From the NCBI GenBank assembly GCA_900316205.1, contig ONBX01000008.1:1-56867 (forward strand): a stretch of DNA of 56,867 nucleotides, given 5' to 3'. This DNA is from an uncultured Eubacteriales bacterium (GTDB lineage: Bacteria; Bacillota; Clostridia; Oscillospirales; Oscillospiraceae). The translations under genes and the position numbers were made by a program. A model generated the notes under the pieces. It saw only the letters and a list, made by a program, of their open reading frames with translations. It was not told the origin of the DNA and ran no database searches. Shown here piece by piece: positions 36,063 through 44,546 of the stretch (the stretch's first letter is position 1; every line of letters starts with the position of its first letter).

Positions 36063-36821
36063 TCATAGCACAACAGGCATCCGGCGCTTGTGGAGATTGG
36101 CTTGCTCCCTGCGGCGGATCTTTTCGTCCGTCTCCGGATCGCCGCTGGTCCCCAGGCGCAGATAGTTGTGGATATCCCGGTAGCGCAGGCCCAGCTTTTC
36201 CTCGTCGCTCATGCCGGAGAGGCCATCGCTGGGAGTCTTGCACACAAGATCCCGGGGCAGTTCCTCCATGGTGAGGCCCACCTCCACCACCTCCACGCTG
36301 GTGAGGGAGCCCAGCAGCGAAAAGTCACAGGAGGTGTCTCCGTCCTTGGTGCAGTAGCCCACGGTGGCCTCCGAGAGGTTCCCGGTGCCCACGAGCCTTG
36401 CGCCCAGGGCCTGGGCGGCGTAGCGCAGCACCGTCATGCGGAGCCTTGGCCCCACGTTGATATTGCTCTCCCGGTCAAAGGGCAGTTTGAACTCCCCTTC
36501 CCCCGGCTCCCGCTCCGGCTCCACCTGAGCAAGGAGAGCCCGGTGCATTTCGCCGATGTTCAGCGTGCGGTGCCGGATGCCCAGGGCTGCGCAGACTCTT
36601 TCGCTGTCGGCGATATCCTTTTGTTCCCCATCCGGGAGGAGGATGCCGTAGACGTTCTCTTTCCCCAGGGCCCTGGCGCAGAGGGCCGCCGAGACACTGG
36701 AATCCTTCCCGCCGGAGACGCCGATCACCACACGGGAAAAGCCCTGCTGCCGGGAAAGCTCTCGCAGAGCCTCCACCAGCCGGTCCCGCTGCTTTGCTGC
36801 GTCAAATACGTAGTTTTCCAT
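36063..36821 (-). CDS. nadE: Ammonia-dependent NAD synthetase
   Basis: 252 aa; joins ammonia to nicotinate adenine dinucleotide with ATP to make NAD. P-loop SGGKDSS (36-42), GTGNLSEATVGYCTKDGD for substrate binding, and the closing DIHNYLR-type region match the short, glutaminase-free NadE. The ATG at 36821 follows GAGGAAACGGCT; the more upstream start would overlap the pncB stop. Last gene of the pncA-pncB-nadE unit, so it completes NAD salvage except for the adenylyltransferase step (NadD), which is not in this window. Confidence 0.93.
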   Translation of the reverse strand: MENYVFDAAKQRDRLVEALRELSRQQGFSRVVIGVSGGKDSSVSAALCARALGKENVYGILLPDGEQKDIADSERVCAALGIRHRTLNIGEMHRALLAQVEPEREPGEGEFKLPFDRESNINVGPRLRMTVLRYAAQALGARLVGTGNLSEATVGYCTKDGDTSCDFSLLGSLTSVEVVEVGLTMEELPRDLVCKTPSDGLSGMSDEEKLGLRYRDIHNYLRLGTSGDPETDEKIRRREQANLHKRRMPVVL

Positions 36822-36831
36822 AGCCGTTTCC

Positions 36832-38280
36832 TCAGTGGGCCTTGGCAAGCAGATCCATCTTCATCTCGTAATAGGCAGGGCTCATGTCCAGATAATGCTG
36901 GTGGGGGTTGGAGAAGCGCTGCTCTTCCTTCCAGATCTCGCCCTCCAGCTGATCTTTCAGACGCTGGGCGATCTGTTGGAGCGGCTCCGGTTCGAAGCAG
37001 CGGTGTCCGTCCTTCAGCACCTGGACCTGCAGCTTTTTGGCCTTGCAGTTTTCCAGGAACATGAGCTTCCATGGGCGCAGGGGGTCCACAAAGCGATAGG
37101 GCTTGGTCAGATCCACTTCCTCCCCCTGCATGCAGATGAGATCCGCCACCGCCCGTCCGTCCGCGTCATAGATGCGGTAGACGTCCTTGAGGCCGGGGTT
37201 GGTGGTCTTCTCCACCGTGTCGGAGACCTTGATGCGCGGCTCCCAGACTCCGTTCCGGTTCACGGCGCAGAGCTTGTACACGCCGCCGAATACCGGCTCG
37301 GACCGGGAGGTGATCATCCGCTCGCCCACGCCGAAGGCGTTGACCTGGCCGCCCTGGTCCAGGATGGAGGTGATGGTGTACTCATCCAGGCTGTTGGAGA
37401 TGATGATTTTCGCATCCTGGAAGCCCGCCTCGTCCAGCATGGCCCGGGCCTTCTTGGTGAGATAGGCCAGGTCGCCGCTGTCGATACGGATGCCGTAGCT
37501 GCGGGACCGGATGCCCTGCTCCCGCATTTCCCGGAAGACCTTGATGGCATTGGGCATGCCGGAATTCAGCACATCGTAGGTGTCCACCAGGAGGATGCAG
37601 TTGTGGAGGTAGCGCTGGGCAAAGCGGCGGAAAGCGGTGAGCTCATCCTCATAGAGCATGACCCAGCTGTGGGCCATGGTGCCGCTCACAGGGATATCGA
37701 AGCGCTGGCCGGCCAGCACGGTGGCGGTGCCTTTCACACCGCCGATGAAGCAGGCCCGAGCCCCGTATACCGCGGCGTCGTTGCCGTGGGCCCGGCGGGC
37801 GCCGAAGTCCGACACGACGCGTCCCCCCGCCGCCTGGACGATCCGGCGGGCCTTGGTGGCGATGAGGCTCTGGTGGTTGAACTGGGCCAGGATCTCGGTC
37901 TCGATGATCTGGGCCTCCACGATATCCGCCACCACGGTGATGATGGGCTCGCCGGGGTAAATCACGCTGCCCTCGGGGAAGGCGTATACGTCCCCATGGA
38001 AGCGGAAGTCCTCCAGATAGCGGAGGAAGCGCTCGTCAAACTGCTGGAGAGAGCGGAGGTAGTCCACGTCCTCCTTCTCAAAATGCAGGGTATCCAGATA
38101 GTCCACGATCTGCTCCAGCCCCGCAAAGACGGAGAATCCGCCCTGATCCGGGTTCCGGCGAAAGAACACATCGAAGGCCACCCGGGTGTCCCGGCTTTCC
38201 TCGTCCAGATAGTAGCCGTTGGCCATGGTGAGCTCATAGAGGTCCATGACCATGGCGGGATTGGCAGGCATCCTGTTCAT
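36832..38280 (-). CDS. pncB: Nicotinate phosphoribosyltransferase
   Basis: 482 aa; converts nicotinate and PRPP to nicotinate mononucleotide. Recognisable parts: MVMDLYELTMANGY at the N-terminus, RRAHGNDAAVYGARACFIGG, GTMAHSWVM with the catalytic His, and GIRIDSGDLAYL. GGAGGAG precedes the ATG at 38280. It is 13 bases after pncA and 10 bases before nadE. Confidence 0.95.
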   Translation of the reverse strand: MNRMPANPAMVMDLYELTMANGYYLDEESRDTRVAFDVFFRRNPDQGGFSVFAGLEQIVDYLDTLHFEKEDVDYLRSLQQFDERFLRYLEDFRFHGDVYAFPEGSVIYPGEPIITVVADIVEAQIIETEILAQFNHQSLIATKARRIVQAAGGRVVSDFGARRAHGNDAAVYGARACFIGGVKGTATVLAGQRFDIPVSGTMAHSWVMLYEDELTAFRRFAQRYLHNCILLVDTYDVLNSGMPNAIKVFREMREQGIRSRSYGIRIDSGDLAYLTKKARAMLDEAGFQDAKIIISNSLDEYTITSILDQGGQVNAFGVGERMITSRSEPVFGGVYKLCAVNRNGVWEPRIKVSDTVEKTTNPGLKDVYRIYDADGRAVADLICMQGEEVDLTKPYRFVDPLRPWKLMFLENCKAKKLQVQVLKDGHRCFEPEPLQQIAQRLKDQLEGEIWKEEQRFSNPHQHYLDMSPAYYEMKMDLLAKAH

Positions 38281-38293
38281 GCTTCTCTCCTCC

Positions 38294-38839
38294 TCAGATG
38301 ATGGTGATCTGGCAGCTGGCCATGGTCTCCAGGGCGGCGCGGTGCTTTTCCGGCGTGACGCCGGCGCAGCAGGCGCTGTCCACACGCATCTCCGCCTCGG
38401 GGAAGGCGGCCTTCAGGATCATGGCGTTGGACACCACGCAGATGTCCGTGCAGAGGCCGATGAGTTCGATGGAAAGGCCCTTGCCGTCCCCTTCCGCGCC
38501 GGTAAGCTCACGCACCAGGCCGGGCAGCTCCATACTGCCGAAGCTGGGCTTTTCCAGCCTCACGCCGTCTCCCAGGGCATCGGCAATCTCGCCGTTCAGC
38601 TCCCAGCCGGGCGTTTCCTTGATGCAGTGCTCCACCGGCAAAAAGCGTCCCTCCCGGGTGGAGAGATAGTCCGGTCCGTGGGTGTCCAGCGTGGCGATGA
38701 CAGGCAGCCCCTCTGCCCGCCAGGCGCGGAGCTTCGCTGCCGCAGCCGGGGTGATGGCCACGGCCTCCGCCGTGCCCAGGGCACCGTCAATAAAGTCCTT
38801 TTGCATGTCTACCACGATCAGGATCCGGTCGAATTTCAT
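38294..38839 (-). CDS. pncA: Nicotinamidase (isochorismatase-like family)
   Basis: 181 aa; hydrolyses nicotinamide to nicotinate. The catalytic Asp is in VVDMQKDFIDGAL, the metal-binding DTHGPDYLSTREG and EHCIKETPGWEL stretches are typical, and the active-site Cys is in GLCTDICVVSNA. AAGGAGG lies 7-8 bases before the ATG. First gene of the salvage unit. Nicotinamide deamidation matters to host NAD metabolism when the bacterium lives in a gut. Confidence 0.95.
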   Translation of the reverse strand: MKFDRILIVVDMQKDFIDGALGTAEAVAITPAAAAKLRAWRAEGLPVIATLDTHGPDYLSTREGRFLPVEHCIKETPGWELNGEIADALGDGVRLEKPSFGSMELPGLVRELTGAEGDGKGLSIELIGLCTDICVVSNAMILKAAFPEAEMRVDSACCAGVTPEKHRAALETMASCQITII

Positions 38840-38872
38840 GGTCAAGCCCTCCTTATTTCTATGGCTGACTGT

Positions 38873-38901
38873 ATTATACACCAATTCCTCGCATTTGTGC
38901 G
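38873..38901 (-). promoter_or_regulatory. Promoter of the NAD salvage unit
   Basis: -10 TATAAT (38878-38873), 34 bases before the start, with a weak -35 CGCACA (38901-38896). A short palindrome CGCA-CAAA-TGCG covers the -35 region and could be an operator. Confidence 0.45.
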
Positions 38902-38945
38902 GGATATGACAGTTAGATACTTCACAAACGACATGTCATTAAAAG

Positions 38946-39076
38946 GGCTGTCTCAAAACGGCCTGTCATTCTGAGTGAAGCGAAGAATCTCTTTCCGATC
39001 TCTTGAAAAGACTTCAAAGGAGAGATCCTTCATCGTTCCGCTCCTCAGGATGACAAAATGGTATTTTGAGACAGCC
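38946..39076. repeat. 131-bp palindromic MITE-like element
   Basis: 13-bp terminal inverted repeats GGCTGTCTCAAAA and TTTTGAGACAGCC. A second nested pair GTCATTCTGAG and CTCAGGATGAC lies inside. No reading frame. It lies just past the stop of the gene at 39083 and may also terminate its transcript. A partial arm is at 8164-8203. Confidence 0.75.
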
Positions 39077-39082
39077 TCTTTT

Positions 39083-39493
39083 TCAGCTTGCTTGCAGGGA
39101 CCCGTTTTCACCGCGGCGGTTCAGTTCCCGCTCCACCTTGTTGAGGGTGTCGAAAAAGCGCTCCGTTGCCACGGCCGGACCCATCAGCAGCAGGCCGAAC
39201 ACGTTCCAGTCGAACATGTGCCGGAAGGAGGTGAGCTTTCCCTCGATGCCAAGCTCCAGGGCTTTGGCCTTCAGTTCCTCGGCGATCCGCCCCATCCACA
39301 CCAGGGTATAGAGGAAGAGGGTGGGGATCCCCAGCAGGTAGGCCACCCAATAGCGCTGGGTCCGTCTGCCAAGGATCTGGTCCAGCTCGTCCTGCAGGCC
39401 CAGCTGCATGTAGACGAGAAAGAACAGTCCCGCCGTAAAGAAATCGAGTATGCCCAGGAGGAAGCCCGGGCGTTTCGTGTGTTTGAATTCCAT
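39083..39493 (-). CDS. DUF4234-like membrane protein
   Basis: 136 aa with three to four hydrophobic segments, beginning MEFKHTKRPGFLLGILDFFTAG. The sequence resembles small DUF4234-type membrane proteins (KRPGF..G..FFTAGLFF...). The start has only a weak ribosome site. It follows the six-TM protein by 45 bases. Function unknown. Confidence 0.6.
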   Translation of the reverse strand: MEFKHTKRPGFLLGILDFFTAGLFFLVYMQLGLQDELDQILGRRTQRYWVAYLLGIPTLFLYTLVWMGRIAEELKAKALELGIEGKLTSFRHMFDWNVFGLLLMGPAVATERFFDTLNKVERELNRRGENGSLQAS

Positions 39494-39538
39494 GTCCTGT
39501 TCCAGCTATTCCCGGAGAACTGCCCCGGGCCTTTCTTC

Positions 39539-40207
39539 TCAGATGACGCCCAGGGGGATCAGCACCGCCAGCAGGACTGCCACCAGGGCCCACTCGCCGA
39601 TGAGGAAGGCCTTCCTCTTCTTCGGTGCCATGTCCGGCACATAGTTGCTGGCCAGGAAGAAGGGCACATAGGTAGTGATAAACACCGGAAGCACACCCCA
39701 CCATTTGTACACCCAGATGAAGGAGTGGTTGCTGGTGCCGGCCAGGAAGGACTCGAACAGCGCAAACAGCAGCGCCATCTCCAAGGCGCCCACCAGCTTG
39801 CAGCTGACACCGCCCTTGCCGTTTTTGGCGAAATAGCGCTTGCTCCGGTCCTGGGGCAGCATCTTGAAGGAGATGATCCCCGCCAGGGAAAACATCATGG
39901 AAAGCTCCCAGCACACGCCGATGAGCAGGATGAAGGTGGTGGATGCGTTGGAGACCGACCAAAGAGGATAGCCGAACACATGGCCGATCACGGCGTTGGC
40001 GATCTCATAGAGCCAATGCACCCCGTAGAGGGCCAGCCCCGCATAGACTGCCGGGTAGTTCTTTTTGTTGATTTCCGTCCAGTACACATAGAAGACCACC
40101 GCCAGGATAAAGATAAAGGTCCAGTTGAAGTTTTCCGTGCTGCGCACCAGGATGCCGTCCACCAGGTCCTTAGCCTCCTGGGAGCCGTCTCCCCAAAATA
40201 CGAACAT
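39539..40207 (-). CDS. Six-TM membrane protein of unknown function
   Basis: 222 aa, six hydrophobic segments separated by short loops; a distinctive tail MAPKKRKAFLIGEWALVAVL. AAGGAGGAG precedes the ATG. It shares a unit with the DUF1349 and 73-aa proteins upstream and the DUF4234-like protein downstream. No family recognised. Confidence 0.7.
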   Translation of the reverse strand: MFVFWGDGSQEAKDLVDGILVRSTENFNWTFIFILAVVFYVYWTEINKKNYPAVYAGLALYGVHWLYEIANAVIGHVFGYPLWSVSNASTTFILLIGVCWELSMMFSLAGIISFKMLPQDRSKRYFAKNGKGGVSCKLVGALEMALLFALFESFLAGTSNHSFIWVYKWWGVLPVFITTYVPFFLASNYVPDMAPKKRKAFLIGEWALVAVLLAVLIPLGVI

Positions 40208-40249
40208 GATGCTCCTCCTTTCTCTGTTTCCTTGTCTGCTGCTGACCGA

Positions 40250-40471
40250 TCAGCTGATCTCGTTGAGCTTGTGCTGCAGCTGGTCCAGATCCTTTTGCGT
40301 AAAGGAATCCGGGTCCACGCCGCAGGAAATACAGGCGCGGCGAAATTCCGCCGTGTCGATGGTGTCGTTGGGACTCTCGGCCAGAGTTCTGGCCACCCGG
40401 TTGATGAGCCCGGTGTTGGTATCCATCAGGCCGTAGTCCTCCATCATGGCAAGCTGCCAGTCCTTGAACAT
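40250..40471 (-). CDS. 73-aa small soluble protein
   Basis: Short alpha-helical protein starting MFKDWQLAMMEDYGLMDTN and ending with a DLDQLQHKLNEIS helix. It has an isolated CISCG pair of cysteines. It starts 5 bases after the DUF1349 stop, with GAGG as ribosome site. Not recognised. Confidence 0.6.
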   Translation of the reverse strand: MFKDWQLAMMEDYGLMDTNTGLINRVARTLAESPNDTIDTAEFRRACISCGVDPDSFTQKDLDQLQHKLNEIS

Positions 40472-40476
40472 ATGGC

Positions 40477-41085
40477 TCACACCTCGTCCGGCTGCTGGCC
40501 GTCGTGGGCCTTCCAGGCGCAGTCCGTCACCGCAAGATCCGTAAATCTTGCCGTGAAGCTGGACTCCTCCGGGCTGCAGGCGTAGATCCCGAAGCGGATC
40601 TTTCCCGCGCCCTCCCACAGATGGCACACGCGCATCTGGGAAAAGTGCTCTCCGTCATAGGAGCACTCCACGCAATAGTCGTCCTCCCGGCGGCTCAGGC
40701 GGTACCACATGGTCTTGACCTCCGCCGGGATGGCGGTGGTGGCCCAGTCCGAATAACCGTGGTTCGTGACCACCGAGCCCAGGTGCTGAAACTGCTCGTT
40801 TTCATATTCCACCGAGGCCTTCAGCCAGTTTTCCGCGTCCAGATACAGCACGATCCCGCACTGGTCAAAGCGGTGATGGCTCCGGCTGAAATCCGTCTTC
40901 ACCACGAAAGAAAAGTACTTCTCCTCCGTCTCCGCCTGGAGCAGGGGCGCGTTGTCGTTGCGAAAGTGATAGTAGGTCCTCTGCCAGAGATCCGTGTGGG
41001 GTTCGGTGGTGATAGAGATTTCCTCCCCCTCCATGCAAAACACCTTCGGCGCCCTGGTCCAGCTCATCTGCTCTATAAGGTTCAC
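40477..41085 (-). CDS. DUF1349 (concanavalin-A-like) protein
   Basis: 202 aa, one beta-sandwich domain of the DUF1349 family (WQRTYYHFRNDNAPLLQ, DQCGIVLYLDAENWLK, WYRLSRREDDYCVECSYDG, RFGIYACSPEE). Members resemble lectin-like glycosidase accessory domains and the yeast enolase-1 regulator. No secretion signal. The start is a GTG at 41085 placed 8 bases after GGGAGGAG; internal ATGs lack a site. First gene of the unit 41085-39083. Confidence 0.8.
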   Translation of the reverse strand: MNLIEQMSWTRAPKVFCMEGEEISITTEPHTDLWQRTYYHFRNDNAPLLQAETEEKYFSFVVKTDFSRSHHRFDQCGIVLYLDAENWLKASVEYENEQFQHLGSVVTNHGYSDWATTAIPAEVKTMWYRLSRREDDYCVECSYDGEHFSQMRVCHLWEGAGKIRFGIYACSPEESSFTARFTDLAVTDCAWKAHDGQQPDEV

Positions 41086-41110
41086 AGGCTCTCCTCCCTT
41101 TCTCCTTTCC

Positions 41111-41139
41111 ATTATAGCCTATCTGCTCTCAAATTGCGA
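41111..41139 (-). promoter_or_regulatory. Possible promoter of the DUF1349 unit
   Basis: -10 TATAAT (41116-41111) with weak -35 TCGCAA (41139-41134), 26 bases before the GTG start. Confidence 0.45.
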
Positions 41140-41167
41140 TAGGAGAACTCACTTTTCTCACCGTCAA

Positions 41168-41202
41168 AAAAGAGCGAACGGCCCATCACCGCTCGCTCTT
41201 TT
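41168..41202. terminator. Terminator of the lipoprotein gene
   Basis: AAAAGAGCGA pairs with TCGCTCTTTT; a T-run follows on the minus strand. It lies 10 bases beyond the lipoprotein stop. Confidence 0.85.
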
Positions 41203-41211
41203 GCTGTTGCT

Positions 41212-42666
41212 TTATTCCTGGGGGCACATCTGCTCGGCGATCGCCAGCAGATCAAAGCCGTCCAGATCCTCCGCCGTCACGCCGACAGCATAGGAGATGC
41301 CGGTCTCCGCGTCAAACCAGGTGCAGAGATCCGCGTCATACTCATTTCCTCCCACAAAGCGGAAGCACTTGGCGGTGAGCTTGCCCTCGGCCCAGTTTTG
41401 CAGGCTCCGCTCCATCTCATCCGCCCAGGCATAGTTCATGCCGGAGATGTCCGCCTCCGCGTCGTCGGTGGCCTGCATCCGGGCGGTGTAATGCTGCCCG
41501 TCCAGGTCAAAGCTCAGCTGCAGGAGGGGGTTGGAATCGGCAGATTCCATCACGCTCCACTCCACATTCTCCGCGCCCTCGGGCACTGTAAAGGGCTGGG
41601 CAAAGAAATTCTGAATCTCATCCTCGGTGATGACGCGCCAGGGATTTGCCATGCCGATGGTCTCGCTCTCTTCCACGGGCACCCACTCGAACTCCAGATC
41701 CTGTCCGTACTCGGACTGGTCCTCATGCCAGGTAAAGCCCCCGTCGTGGAAGACGATGGTGCCGGTGCCGTCGCCGTAGACCTGCTCCTCGTTTTTCACT
41801 TCGCCGTTGTCGTCGTAGGTCACGTTGTACTTGCTGCAGCCCTCATAGGGGATGGTCAGCGTCTCGGTGTCCAGCTTGCCCGCGATGAGCCAGCGTGCCA
41901 GCTCCCAGGCGCTGCCGCTCCACTCGATGGTGATCCAGGCCTCGTCCTTGTCCCAGCATTCCACGGTGGCGCGGGCACGGCCGCTCTGATAGTTGCCCAC
42001 AAAGTTCATCACGGGATTCTGCCAATCGGGATCCTCCTCAAACACGGCCACAAAGTCCGCGCTATCGGTGAGCTCCACGGTGATCTGGGCATCATAGGAG
42101 AAGTCCTGGCCGTCCTTTTGCCACTTCACAAACAGATAGCCGGTCCGGGGCCAAGCCAGGAAGGTGTAGGTAACAGGCTCCGCCAGATTGAACTGGTGAG
42201 ACTGGAAGGGATACTCCGGATCCACTTCCGGGGTCTCCTCGCCCTCGGCCGCGGCGACATTGCCCATGCCCTCGGTGTTCACCGAGACGAAGATCTTGGG
42301 CTCCGGCAGTGGCTTCATGTGGTAGCTCCCGCCGCCCTCCACCTGAAGCAGCAGGCCGTCCTCCCCCTCTTCGGAGACGGTGACCGTAAAGACTTCCTCC
42401 TGCGTATCCCAGTCCTTCAGAGCGCCGTGCAGGCTGCTGCCCTCCTGGGGCAGGACAGCGCCGGCCATGGTTTCATCCAGGGCCGCCCACACATACCATC
42501 CCGGTTCGGTTCCTTCCTCCGTCCAGCTAATGGACAGGACGTTTTCGTTTTCATCGGAAAAAGAGCCGCTGCGGCTCCATGCCTTCACTTCCTCCGGCTG
42601 CCGGCCGCAGGCGGCGAGGCCCAGCAGAAGGACCAGCGCCATCAACAGGGAAATCGTTCTTTTCAT
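41212..42666 (-). CDS. Lipoprotein of unknown function
   Basis: 484 aa. Signal MKRTISLLMALVLLLGLAAC with lipid Cys20. Beta-rich sequence with a central segment of InlB-repeat flavour (WPRTGYLFVKWQKDGQDFSYDAQITVELTD). The tail has YNVTYDDNGEVKNEEQVYGD and a final C-x-W-F-D-A-E-T-G domain. No catalytic motif is recognised. GGAGG lies before ATG. Its own terminator follows. Probably surface-attached. Confidence 0.8.
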   Translation of the reverse strand: MKRTISLLMALVLLLGLAACGRQPEEVKAWSRSGSFSDENENVLSISWTEEGTEPGWYVWAALDETMAGAVLPQEGSSLHGALKDWDTQEEVFTVTVSEEGEDGLLLQVEGGGSYHMKPLPEPKIFVSVNTEGMGNVAAAEGEETPEVDPEYPFQSHQFNLAEPVTYTFLAWPRTGYLFVKWQKDGQDFSYDAQITVELTDSADFVAVFEEDPDWQNPVMNFVGNYQSGRARATVECWDKDEAWITIEWSGSAWELARWLIAGKLDTETLTIPYEGCSKYNVTYDDNGEVKNEEQVYGDGTGTIVFHDGGFTWHEDQSEYGQDLEFEWVPVEESETIGMANPWRVITEDEIQNFFAQPFTVPEGAENVEWSVMESADSNPLLQLSFDLDGQHYTARMQATDDAEADISGMNYAWADEMERSLQNWAEGKLTAKCFRFVGGNEYDADLCTWFDAETGISYAVGVTAEDLDGFDLLAIAEQMCPQE

Positions 42667-42738
42667 TTTTCCTCCTATGGTTTTTCCGGAGCGAACGATC
42701 GCTCCGACAATATATGAAGCCGTCTGAAACCGACGGGA

Positions 42739-43404
42739 TCACTTTTCAAAGATCACGCCGCCCGCCTGGGTGGGGTGATCGATGTAAACAATGGTTTCGG
42801 CATCACTGCGGTAGCGCAGGATCTTCCAGACGATGAGGATATCCCCTGCCGCCGAATCCGCCATGATGATGCCAAGCAGCAGAACCCCGAAGGATCCAGT
42901 CAGGATCCCCCCGATCATCGGCAGGATCCCCAGCAGGATCAGGGGCATCAGCGCCCCGAAGATATAGGCTCCCTTCTCCAGCGGCACGCCGCAGGTACAA
43001 TAGGGCGTCAGATACTGCTTCATGAAGCCGAATTCGATGTCCTTCCAATGATGCTCGGCAAAGAGCGACCAGCTCAGACCGTGGATCAGCTCATGCACCA
43101 CGATCAGTGCGAAGAGCAGCACCAGGAAGAGGATCGGGTTCATCCTTCCCAGGCCCCCGCTCACGCTGTGGTTATGCAGGAAAAACAGACCGATCCCGGC
43201 GATCAGCAGCGGGATCAGCAGCACCACGGCAAAAATATTGGCCTTCACGATGCTGACAGTCAGCTCCACCCGCCGGTAGCCCTGCTGGATCAGGCTATCA
43301 GACAGTTCCTCAAAGCGCCGGAGCCGCCGCTCCTCCGCGGCAGAAAGCTCCCGGCTTTTTTCTTTTTCGTCCCGGTTTCCCAGGGCCGTTTTCTTTTCTT
43401 TCAT
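42739..43404 (-). CDS. DUF3267 putative zinc metalloprotease, membrane
   Basis: 221 aa. Two to three N-terminal membrane segments, then the zincin motif HELIHG with His104, Glu105 and His108. A second conserved stretch follows (EFGFMKQYLTPYCTCGVPLEKGAYI), and then further membrane segments. This matches the DUF3267 family of predicted membrane metalloproteases. The N-terminal 40 residues are highly charged. Substrate unknown. Confidence 0.85.
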   Translation of the reverse strand: MKEKKTALGNRDEKEKSRELSAAEERRLRRFEELSDSLIQQGYRRVELTVSIVKANIFAVVLLIPLLIAGIGLFFLHNHSVSGGLGRMNPILFLVLLFALIVVHELIHGLSWSLFAEHHWKDIEFGFMKQYLTPYCTCGVPLEKGAYIFGALMPLILLGILPMIGGILTGSFGVLLLGIIMADSAAGDILIVWKILRYRSDAETIVYIDHPTQAGGVIFEK

Positions 43405-43441
43405 AGCTTTCCTTCCTGCATCTCAGGAGCTTTCCGCTCCC

Positions 43442-43852
43442 TTATTTTGCGTAAGATTCCCAGCACCAGCGGGCGATCCGGGAGATCAGCTCCCTGGGCA
43501 GCTCCCGGTCCCAGGGCAGTCGGATGGACCCCTTGCTCACGTCCAGGTCTTTCAGCTCCTCAGCGAAGACCGTTGTCGCCTCCCCGCCGGGGTAGAGACC
43601 CAGGTGCTTTTTTGCCGCGGCAAAGTGGATCAGGTTCTGCCCTTTCCAATAGGTGGGCATGGACCAGGAGATGCGCTCCTCCGCCTCCGGCAGGGTCTCC
43701 CGAAGAAGGCTGCGCAGTTCCCGCAGTCTGGGTCGGAGGCTTTCCTCCTGGGCCTCGATGTACTCCTCAACGTCTGTGGGTTTCCCGCAGTAATGCTGCT
43801 GTTCCGCCCGTTTGAACTCCCGTCCGCAGTTGGGACATTTCCATGCCGCCAT
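43442..43852 (-). CDS. DUF1801 protein with N-terminal zinc ribbon
   Basis: 136 aa. Residues 1-25 look like a small zinc ribbon (CPNCGREFKRAEQQHYCG: three Cys and a His). The rest is a DUF1801/YdhG-type domain (EAEERISWSMPTYWKGQNLIHFAAAKKHLGLYPGG). The ATG at 43852 follows GGAGGGAG; a longer frame upstream has no site. Function unknown. Confidence 0.8.
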   Translation of the reverse strand: MAAWKCPNCGREFKRAEQQHYCGKPTDVEEYIEAQEESLRPRLRELRSLLRETLPEAEERISWSMPTYWKGQNLIHFAAAKKHLGLYPGGEATTVFAEELKDLDVSKGSIRLPWDRELPRELISRIARWCWESYAK

Positions 43853-43865
43853 ACCGCTCTCCCTC

Positions 43866-44252
43866 CTATTTCCGCTCTGAGAACGCGTAAGCTTCCTCCA
43901 GCCAGGAGAGAAGCTCCTCATCCAATTCCTCCGGCGCGCCCAGCACGAAATGGGTGGTCCAGCGCCCGGGACAGGCCTCCGTTTTCGCCGCCACCCGCGG
44001 AGATCCCAGGGGATAGGGCAGGCCCAGGCTCAGGGTGAGCCAGGTCCGGGGAAGCTCCGCCTTCCGCTTCACCCGGGCCAGGGAGACGCAGGCAAAGACG
44101 AAGCGGTGATAATAGCTGATCTGGGTTTTCTGCACCCGCCTTTTCGTCTCCGGGAAGCGTGTGAAGATCGCGTCCTCCAGCGCCGAAAGCAGAGGCAGCG
44201 CCCCGGGCTGCGCGTTGAAGAGCAGCAGCGTATCCGCGTCCCAGTCTCTCAT
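43866..44252 (-). CDS. DUF5655-like protein
   Basis: 128 aa, resembling DUF5655 proteins (RRVQKTQISYYHRFVFACVSLARVKR ... WTTHFVLGAPEELDEELLSWL). Soluble. It is 13 bases upstream of the DUF1801 gene and 7 bases downstream of the DUF1905 gene, in a run of small-domain proteins of related kinds. Function unknown. Confidence 0.65.
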   Translation of the reverse strand: MRDWDADTLLLFNAQPGALPLLSALEDAIFTRFPETKRRVQKTQISYYHRFVFACVSLARVKRKAELPRTWLTLSLGLPYPLGSPRVAAKTEACPGRWTTHFVLGAPEELDEELLSWLEEAYAFSERK

Positions 44253-44259
44253 GGTTCTT

Positions 44260-44541
44260 TCACTCCCCCGCTTCGATCTCGACGTGTATCGGATCCCCGT
44301 CTCCTTTTTGAAGCTTCTGCCGGATATCCTTGCGCACGCCGATGAGATAGCAGATACTGCCGTCCGGGTTTTTCAGCCCCATATTCACGATGCTTCCCTC
44401 ATAGGGGATGCCGTCAAAGCGGGCATGGACCTTCACGCGGCCCCTGCCGAACTCCTCCCGCAAATCCCAGGGAAAGATCACCCAGGCGCCTCCGTCCGAC
44501 GGGTCTTCCCGGAGGACGGCGTCGTATTCATAGCGCTTCAT
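44260..44541 (-). CDS. DUF1905 domain protein
   Basis: 93 aa, single DUF1905 domain (DGGAWVIFPWDLREEFGRGRVKVHARFDGIPYEGSIVNMG ... YLIGVRKDIRQKLQKGDGD). The ATG at 44541 with GGAGGAG 9 bases upstream is preferred over a GTG at 44550. It ends 7 bases before the DUF5655 gene. DUF1905 proteins are often linked to DUF1801-type proteins, as here. Confidence 0.8.
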   Translation of the reverse strand: MKRYEYDAVLREDPSDGGAWVIFPWDLREEFGRGRVKVHARFDGIPYEGSIVNMGLKNPDGSICYLIGVRKDIRQKLQKGDGDPIHVEIEAGE

Positions 44542-44546
44542 CGCTT

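Noticed and set aside
42687-42706. Palindrome CGGAGCGA-ACGA-TCGCTCCG as a terminator
   Set aside because: Short stem with no T-run on the minus strand; more likely a random or minor palindrome.
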